From Halobacteroidaceae bacterium (GTDB taxonomy: Bacteria; Bacillota; Halanaerobiia; B1SED10-174): 11,466 nt of DNA. Under the pieces are notes generated by a model. That model searched no databases and was not told where the DNA came from. It worked only from the letters and a program-made list of their open reading frames with translations. Position 1 is the first letter of the stretch; each line of letters begins with the position of its first letter. Location: contig PUKG01000239.1 of NCBI GenBank assembly GCA_003550445.1, positions 1 through 11,466 on the forward strand, read 5' to 3'. Below, piece after piece: positions 6,661 to 11,466 of the stretch. The translations under genes and the position numbers were made by a program.

Positions 6661-7772
6661 TTTCTTTTTTCCCTCCTGCTTCCCACTGCAGGTAAGCATG
6701 GATAAAAGGCTCCAGATCACCGTCCATTACCCCCTGGATATTCCCTACCTGCTTTCCAGTTCTCAAGTCCTTTACAAGGGAATAGGGGTGGAAAACATAG
6801 GACCTGATCTGGCTGCCCCAGGCAATTTCTTTTTGGTCTTCCCGCATTTCATCCATTTTTTTCTGCTGTTCCCTTTCTTCCAGTTCTTTCAGCCTTGATT
6901 TAAGAATCCTCATTGCAGTGGCTTTATTTTTATGCTGAGAACGTTCACTCTGACACTGGACAACTATCCCAGTTGGTTCATGGGTAATTCTAACTGCTGA
7001 ATCAGTTTTGTTAACATGCTGACCTCCCGCCCCACTGGCGCGGTAGGTTTCAATTTTCAAATCGTTGGTGTCAATTTCAATTTCCGCGTCTTCCCCCAGA
7101 TCTGGAAGGACCTCTACAGAAGCAAAGGAGGTATGTCTTCTTCCTGAGGAATCGAAAGGAGAAATCCTGACCAGGCGGTGAACACCCTGTTCCCCTTTAA
7201 GGTTACCAAAAACGTAATCTCCTTTGATTAAAATGGTTGCACTTTTTATCCCGGCTTCATCACCCGGGTTTAGGTCCAGAACTTCAACATCCCAGCCCTG
7301 TTTTTCGCAAAAACGAGTATACATTCTCATAAGCATTTCTGCCCAGTCCTGGGATTCTGTTCCTCCCGCCCCGGGGTGCAGGGCTAAAATAGCATCGTCA
7401 AGATCATGTTCAGAGGAAAAAAGGGTTTCCAGACGGAGTTTATTCAGCATTTTATCGGCTTTTTTTTGCAGTTTTTCTGCCTGCTGCAATAACCGGTTAT
7501 CTCCATCTTCCTCAAAAAGTTCCCAGATTAATTCCTGTTCTTCCAGGTTCTCTTCAATTTCCCGCAAGCGGGAAATTTTTTCTTTTATCCGGGTTAATTC
7601 CTGATTTACTTTCTGAACACGGTTTTGATCTTTATCCCAAAAGCCTTCTTCTGTCATCTCTTTTTCCAGCTGGTCTTTTCTTTTTTCCAGGCCAGCTGTG
7701 TCAAAGAGATTCCCTCAAATCCTGGAGAGATTTGCTTTGTTCGGTATAAGCTTTTTGCAGTTCACCTAGCAT
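6653..7772 (-). CDS. prfB: Peptide chain release factor 2, with programmed +1 frameshift
   Basis: RF2 recognises UGA and UAA stop codons in the ribosomal A site and triggers hydrolysis of the finished peptide. The gene is read in two frames. The first 23 codons run from ATG 7772 to CTT at 7704-7706 and end at an in-frame TGA (7701-7703). After a +1 shift that skips the T at 7703, reading resumes with GAC (7700-7702) and continues to TAA at 6653-6655. The joined protein is 372 residues, normal for RF2. The stop-codon recognition tripeptide SPF is at 204-206 and the catalytic GGQ at 249-251, close to their E. coli positions. The N-terminal part is a helical coiled coil. A strong AGGAGGTG precedes the start, 18 bp after secA. 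This is an intact regulated gene, not a pseudogene; an annotation starting at ATG 7657 would lose 38 residues. Confidence 0.97.
6672..6677 (-). promoter_or_regulatory. Ribosome binding site deciding the DUF2993 gene start
   Basis: AGGAGG lies within the last codons of prfB, followed by an A-rich 11-base spacer and the ATG at 6660. It supports the shorter start, which puts the hydrophobic helix right at the N-terminus. Confidence 0.75.
7700..7716 (-). promoter_or_regulatory. RF2 autoregulatory +1 frameshift site
   Basis: The minus strand reads GAGGGA (7711-7716), then ATCT, then CTT TGA C. The slippery CTT, the in-frame TGA with its following C, and the upstream Shine-Dalgarno-like GAGG are the classic RF2 elements, and the AGG lies at the same distance from CTT as in E. 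coli. When RF2 is scarce the ribosome pauses at UGA and slips +1 to make more RF2; when it is plentiful translation stops after 23 residues. The SD-like core is weaker than the AGGGGG of E. coli. Confidence 0.95.
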
Positions 7773-7780
7773 CTCCAAAA

Positions 7781-7788
7781 CACCTCCT
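7781..7788 (-). promoter_or_regulatory. Strong ribosome binding site of prfB
   Basis: AGGAGGTG with an eight-base spacer to ATG 7772. It begins just after the secA stop codon and confirms that prfB starts in the short zero frame ahead of the frameshift, not at the later ATG 7657. Confidence 0.9.
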
Positions 7789-7790
7789 GT

Positions 7791-10358
7791 TTATCGCCCA
7801 CAGCACTTCTTATATTTCTTTCCGCTGCCGCAGGGGCAGGGATCGTTTCTTCCCACTTCTTTTTCCTTAACAACGGGTTCTTTAGCCGGTTTTTCTCCTT
7901 CTCCCGGCCCCTGGTTGGTATGCATTTCCCGGAAAGACCTGTTAAGTTGTGGTTCCTGGGGACCGGTCACTTCCATTTGCCTTTCTTTTAACCTGATAGC
8001 TTCCGGCCGGGGAACAAACTTGCATAGCACACGAACCAGGTCTTCCCGAATACTTGCGGTCATGTTATTAAAGAGGTCGAAGGATTCGAATTTATATTCC
8101 ACAAGGGGGTCTCTTTGGCCGTAGGCCCGGAGGCTGATTCCCTGGCGCAAGTCGTCCATGGCATCAAGGTGGTCCATCCATTTCCGGTCAATAATCTGCA
8201 GGGCCAAAAGTTTTTCCCTGCGGCGCATTATCTCCTCGCCCCATTGTTTTTCCCTTTTATTATAGGTTTCCCTTGCCTGTTCTAAAAGAAAACCCTCAAT
8301 TTTTTCCCTGGCCATTCCTTCAATTTTTTCCCGAGTCAAAACTCCTTCGGCAAGGTAAATTCTTTCTGCAGCATTAATCAAGCTCTTTATATCCCACTCT
8401 TCAGGATGGACACCTTTGGGCAGATACAGCTCAATCTGCTCCTCGATAACCTGCTTCATCATATCCATAATCCTGTCGCGAACGTTATCGGAATTCAAAA
8501 TTTCCCGCCGCTGATTATAGATTATTTCCCTTTGTTTGTTTAAAACATCGTCATATTCCAGGACGTATTTCCTGATCTCAAAGTTCCTTGCCTCAACTTT
8601 CTTTTGGGCGTTTTCAATCCCCCGGTTAATAAGGGGATGCTCTACGGGGGTGTTTTCATCCATTCCCAATCGGTCCATTACAGCAAAAACCCTATCAGAA
8701 CCAAAAAGGCGCATTAAGTCATCCTGGAGGGAAATAAAAAACTGGGAAGATCCCGGATCTCCCTGGCGCCCTGAACGACCCCTTAACTGGTTATCGATCC
8801 GGCGGCTTTCATGTCTCTCACTTCCAAGGATATGCAAACCACCGAGTTCGGTTACTCCCTCACCTAAAACAATATCGGTTCCCCGTCCGGCCATGTTGGT
8901 AGCAATTGTAACAGAACCCTTTTGTCCGGCATCCTTGATAATTTCGGCTTCCCTTTCGTGGTGTTTTGCATTTAAAACCTGATGGGGAACTCCCTCTTTT
9001 TTCAACAAACTACTTAATTCTTCACTGGATTCGATGGAAATGGTCCCAACCAAAACCGGCTGACCTTTCTCGTGGCGGGAAACAATATCCTCAATTATTG
9101 CTTTCTTTTTCCCGGGTAAGGTCTTGTAAATCTGATCGGGAGCATCTTCTCTTATCATTGGTTCATTGGTGGGAACAACCACCACTTCCATCCCATAAAT
9201 TTTGATAAATTCTTCCTCTTCTGTTGCTGCTGTTCCAGTCATCCCCGCAAGTTTATCATACATACGGAAAAGGTTCTGGTAGGTTATTGAAGCAAGTGTT
9301 TGACTTTCCCGCTCAATTTTCACCCCTTCTTTTGCCTGGATTGCCTGATGGAGTCCATCACTGTACCTTCGGCCTTCCATAATTCGCCCTGTAAATTCGT
9401 CAACAATCATAACCTGGTTATCCTTAACCACATAATCTCTATCCCTACGCATCAAAGCCCAGGCTTTTAAAGCCTGGTTAAGGTGGTGGGTTAATTTAAC
9501 ATTCTGGTCGTCATAAAGGTTTTCAATATTTAATAGTTTTTCAGATCTGGCAACCCCTTCTTCAGTCAGAGTAACGGAGTTTGCTTTTTCATCAACTGCA
9601 TAATGTTCCTCTTTTTTCAACTGGGGAACAAGGCGGGCGAACTGGTAATAAAGGGCTGGTGATTCCTCGCTCGGCCCGGAAATTATCAGCGGGGTCCTTG
9701 CTTCGTCAATAAGGATACTATCTACCTCATCCAGGATTGCATAGCTCAGTTCTCCCTGGACAACCTGCTCAGGAGAAAGAGCCATATTATCACGCAGGTA
9801 ATCAAAACCAAACTCATTATTGGTCCCGTAAACAATATCGCAGCTGTAGGCTTCCTTCTTTTCCTTATAATCCATTCCGTGCAGGGTTAATCCTACAGTT
9901 AATCCCAGGAACTTATATATACTGCCCATCCATTCAGCATCCCGACGGGCAAGGTACTCATTAACGGTAATAATATGGACACTTTTTCCCGTCAGGGCAT
10001 TTAGATATGCGGGTAAAGTAGCAACAAGAGTTTTTCCTTCACCTGTTTTCATCTCAGCGATTTTCCCCTGATGGAGGACAACCCCACCAAGAATCTGGAC
10101 ATCAAAATGCCTGAATTTTTCTTCGGTTGAACGTTGAGCGGCCTCCCTAACAACGGCAAAAGCCTCGGGAAGTATGTCATCCAGTGTTTCCCCACCTGAA
10201 AGCCTTTTTCTAAATTCTTCGGTTTTTCCCCTCAGTTCTGAATCGGATAAAGCCTTAATTTCCTCTTCAATAGAATTTACTTTTTCAACTATTGGCCAGA
10301 GTTTTTCCAATTCTTTTTCATTGGGGTCTTTTAACAATTTTTTAAATAAACCAAGCAT
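7791..10358 (-). CDS. secA: Preprotein translocase ATPase SecA
   Basis: Motor ATPase that drives unfolded secretory proteins through the SecYEG channel. The protein has 855 residues, normal for SecA1. Visible parts are the Walker A motif AEMKTGEGKT (101-110), the DEVD Walker B box (210-213), the AGMTGTA segment (371-377), the second nucleotide-binding fold with NMAGRGTDI and QLRGRSGRQGD, the helical scaffold and wing, and a charged linker. The C-terminal zinc tail has Cys841, Cys843, Cys852 and Cys853 in PCPCGSGKKYKKCC, used for SecB or ribosome/lipid contacts. I start it at ATG 10358, seven bases after GGAGG; a TTG one codon upstream at 10361 is also open but too close to the ribosome site. 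It is the first gene of the seven-gene unit, with a strong promoter just upstream. Full-length with all motifs intact; nothing unusual. Confidence 0.98.
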   Translation of the reverse strand: MLGLFKKLLKDPNEKELEKLWPIVEKVNSIEEEIKALSDSELRGKTEEFRKRLSGGETLDDILPEAFAVVREAAQRSTEEKFRHFDVQILGGVVLHQGKIAEMKTGEGKTLVATLPAYLNALTGKSVHIITVNEYLARRDAEWMGSIYKFLGLTVGLTLHGMDYKEKKEAYSCDIVYGTNNEFGFDYLRDNMALSPEQVVQGELSYAILDEVDSILIDEARTPLIISGPSEESPALYYQFARLVPQLKKEEHYAVDEKANSVTLTEEGVARSEKLLNIENLYDDQNVKLTHHLNQALKAWALMRRDRDYVVKDNQVMIVDEFTGRIMEGRRYSDGLHQAIQAKEGVKIERESQTLASITYQNLFRMYDKLAGMTGTAATEEEEFIKIYGMEVVVVPTNEPMIREDAPDQIYKTLPGKKKAIIEDIVSRHEKGQPVLVGTISIESSEELSSLLKKEGVPHQVLNAKHHEREAEIIKDAGQKGSVTIATNMAGRGTDIVLGEGVTELGGLHILGSERHESRRIDNQLRGRSGRQGDPGSSQFFISLQDDLMRLFGSDRVFAVMDRLGMDENTPVEHPLINRGIENAQKKVEARNFEIRKYVLEYDDVLNKQREIIYNQRREILNSDNVRDRIMDMMKQVIEEQIELYLPKGVHPEEWDIKSLINAAERIYLAEGVLTREKIEGMAREKIEGFLLEQARETYNKREKQWGEEIMRRREKLLALQIIDRKWMDHLDAMDDLRQGISLRAYGQRDPLVEYKFESFDLFNNMTASIREDLVRVLCKFVPRPEAIRLKERQMEVTGPQEPQLNRSFREMHTNQGPGEGEKPAKEPVVKEKEVGRNDPCPCGSGKKYKKCCGR

Positions 10359-10365
10359 CAATATT

Positions 10366-10370
10366 CCTCC
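10366..10370 (-). promoter_or_regulatory. Ribosome binding site deciding the secA start
   Basis: GGAGG lies seven bases before ATG 10358 but only four before the TTG at 10361, so the ATG is the better start. Confidence 0.8.
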
Positions 10371-10407
10371 CCAGGATAAAAGGGTCTACCAAAACAACCG
10401 CAAAATT

Positions 10408-10436
10408 ATTATACCACTGTTTAAATACAATGACAA
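10408..10436 (-). promoter_or_regulatory. Strong sigma-A promoter of the secA unit
   Basis: TTGTCA (10431-10436) and a perfect TATAAT (10408-10413) are separated by exactly 17 bp, and TGG directly before the -10 box adds an extended -10 element. Transcription should begin near 10401 and give a leader of about 43 nt with no visible regulatory fold. This is the best promoter in the window and probably drives secA through the YitT-family gene. Confidence 0.85.
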
Positions 10437-10454
10437 CACGGCTCAAGATAAGGA

Positions 10455-10478
10455 GAAGGAGGCCCATTGGCCTCCTTC
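10455..10478 (-). terminator. Probable terminator after the aminomutase gene
   Basis: A perfect 10-bp inverted repeat, GAAGGAGGCC/GGCCTCCTTC, with a 4-nt loop begins eight bases after the aminomutase stop codon. On the minus strand it is followed by TCCTTATCTT, which is T-rich but not a clean T-run, so termination may be incomplete. It ends about 18 bp before the -35 box of the secA promoter. Confidence 0.7.
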
Positions 10479-10486
10479 AAATTAGC

Positions 10487-11466
10487 TTAAAAAAGTTCTT
10501 CTTCATCCCACTCATCCAAAGCGTTGGGATATTCCATTACCCGTCCTTCCCAGGTTCGGAGTAAAATGTGGTCATCGCCCCAGGAAACCACATATTCAGG
10601 AAGAACCGGTGTTTTCCCATATCCCTGGGGAGCATTGATAATAAAGGTAGGAATTGCAAGCCCGGAAGTAAAACCCCGCAGGTTTTCCATAATTTCCATA
10701 CCTGTTTCTACCTTTGTCCGGAAATGAGTGGTTCCCTGAACTCCTTTGGCATGGAAAATATAGTAAGGGGTAACCCTGATTTTTAACAATTCATGATTCA
10801 TCTTTTTTACCACGTGGGGATTATCGTTAATCCTTCTCAAAAGAACCATCTGGTTCCCAAGAGGAACTCCAGCATTGGCCAGCTTATTACAGGCTTCTGC
10901 GGCTTCTTCGGTAATTTCCTGGGGATGGTTAAATTGAGTATTAACAAATACAGGGTGGTAGCGGGAGAGAATTTCCGCAAGTTCATCGTCAACTCGCTGA
11001 GGCAGGGTTACAAGGGTCCTGGAACCCAATCTGATAACCTCAACATGTTCAATGGAGCGGAGTTCTCTAAGTATCCAATCAATCCGTTCATTGCTCAACA
11101 TGAAAGCATCTCCACCGGTTAAAAGCACATCTCGGATTTCCGGATTGTTCCTTACATAAGCAATTGCTTCTTTTAGTTCTTCAACGGGAGTTGGTTTATC
11201 AACTTCTCCAATCCCCCTTCTCCTCTGACAGTGGCGGCAGTACATTCCACACTGGTTTGTCACCTTAATAATTAAACGATCCGGATACCGACGGGTAATA
11301 GAAGAAGCAGGAGAAGTAAATTCTTCGCCCATGGGATCAGGAGTTCCTTCTCCCATTAGTTCCATTGCACTGGGAACAGATTGTAGTTTTATGGGATCCC
11401 ACTGCTCGGAAGGATCAATAAGACTCAGGTAATAGGGGGAAATACTCCAGCGGTATTTCTTCCCAA
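10487..11466 (-). CDS. eam: Radical SAM 2,3-aminomutase, glutamate type (N-terminus beyond window edge)
   Basis: PLP- and 4Fe-4S/SAM-dependent enzyme of the lysine 2,3-aminomutase family that moves an amino group from carbon 2 to carbon 3. The window holds about 325 residues to the stop codon; the ATG at 11365 is internal, because upstream codons keep matching the family (SISPYYLSLIDP). The radical SAM cluster motif CGMYCRHC and the PLP lysine in NAPQGYGK (10613-10615) are present. The two substrate-contacting aspartates of lysine aminomutase (Asp293 and Asp330 in the clostridial enzyme) are replaced by Lys (10745-10747) and Asn (10634-10636), 37 residues apart, as in glutamate 2,3-aminomutase of Clostridioides difficile. 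The product would then be beta-glutamate, a compatible solute. The protein ends in an acidic tail without the C-terminal cysteines of lysine aminomutase. The family is certain; the glutamate assignment is strong but inferred from residues. Confidence 0.85.
   Translation of the reverse strand, partial: GKKYRWSISPYYLSLIDPSEQWDPIKLQSVPSAMELMGEGTPDPMGEEFTSPASSITRRYPDRLIIKVTNQCGMYCRHCQRRRGIGEVDKPTPVEELKEAIAYVRNNPEIRDVLLTGGDAFMLSNERIDWILRELRSIEHVEVIRLGSRTLVTLPQRVDDELAEILSRYHPVFVNTQFNHPQEITEEAAEACNKLANAGVPLGNQMVLLRRINDNPHVVKKMNHELLKIRVTPYYIFHAKGVQGTTHFRTKVETGMEIMENLRGFTSGLAIPTFIINAPQGYGKTPVLPEYVVSWGDDHILLRTWEGRVMEYPNALDEWDEEELF

Noticed and set aside
6661..6720. 20-residue N-terminal extension of the DUF2993 protein
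   Set aside because: It is prfB sequence in another frame and would bury the hydrophobic anchor; the ATG at 6660 has a good ribosome site.
7224..7604. Plus-strand open frame of 126 codons, and other plus-strand frames such as 2594-3112 and 8536-8982
   Set aside because: They lie antisense to clearly identified genes (prfB, tagA, secA), are rich in Ser, Pro and Arg from reversed codons, and have no recognisable domains.
7657..7772. prfB read as a broken gene or sequencing frameshift
   Set aside because: The break falls exactly at CTT TGA C with an upstream SD-like element, the known RF2 programmed frameshift.
10359..10361. TTG start for secA, one codon upstream of the ATG
   Set aside because: It is only four bases from GGAGG, while the ATG at 10358 has ordinary spacing and gives the usual SecA N-terminus.

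Overview
All eight genes in this window lie on the minus strand, so they read from the right edge to the left. The content points to an anaerobic, Gram-positive-type bacterium of the Bacillota (Clostridia or a neighbouring class). The evidence is a SecA with a C-terminal zinc tail, RF2 with its frameshift, a CsaB/TagA surface-polymer pair, a YitT-family membrane protein and an oxygen-sensitive radical SAM aminomutase. I cannot name a genus.

Right end (10487-11466): the 3' part of a radical SAM aminomutase. Its two substrate-contacting positions are Lys and Asn, as in glutamate 2,3-aminomutase (eam), and not the two Asp of lysine 2,3-aminomutase. A perfect 10-bp hairpin follows its stop codon. 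Just beyond that is a near-consensus extended -10 promoter that starts the next unit.

Middle (1407-10358): one long, tightly packed unit of seven genes: secA, prfB, a DUF2993/LmeA-like lipid-binding protein, a DUF5693 polytopic membrane protein, csaB, a TagA/WecG-type glycosyltransferase and a YitT-family protein. Five junctions overlap or nearly touch, including an ATGA stop/start. prfB is interrupted in frame by the classic CTT TGA C autoregulatory +1 frameshift site and must be read across two frames.

Left end (1-1220): the N-terminal 406 residues of a secreted, PDZ-containing C-terminal processing protease (S41, CtpA type) with a complete Ser350/Lys375/Gln379 triad. It sits after a 186-bp gap that holds a plausible promoter of its own. 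Its N-terminal helical segment appears to be duplicated.

How they may work together: TagA would add ManNAc to a lipid-linked GlcNAc, and CsaB would add a pyruvate ketal to ManNAc. That ketal is the mark that S-layer homology domains bind on secondary cell-wall polymers. DUF5693 is translationally coupled to csaB and has one large outside domain plus many membrane spans, so it is the best candidate here for an uncharacterised member of this envelope pathway. SecA, the DUF2993 protein and the protease are also envelope or export functions. No tRNA, rRNA, CRISPR array, insertion sequence or phage gene was seen. The most novel candidate is the DUF5693-csaB-tagA module, and its function is inference only.
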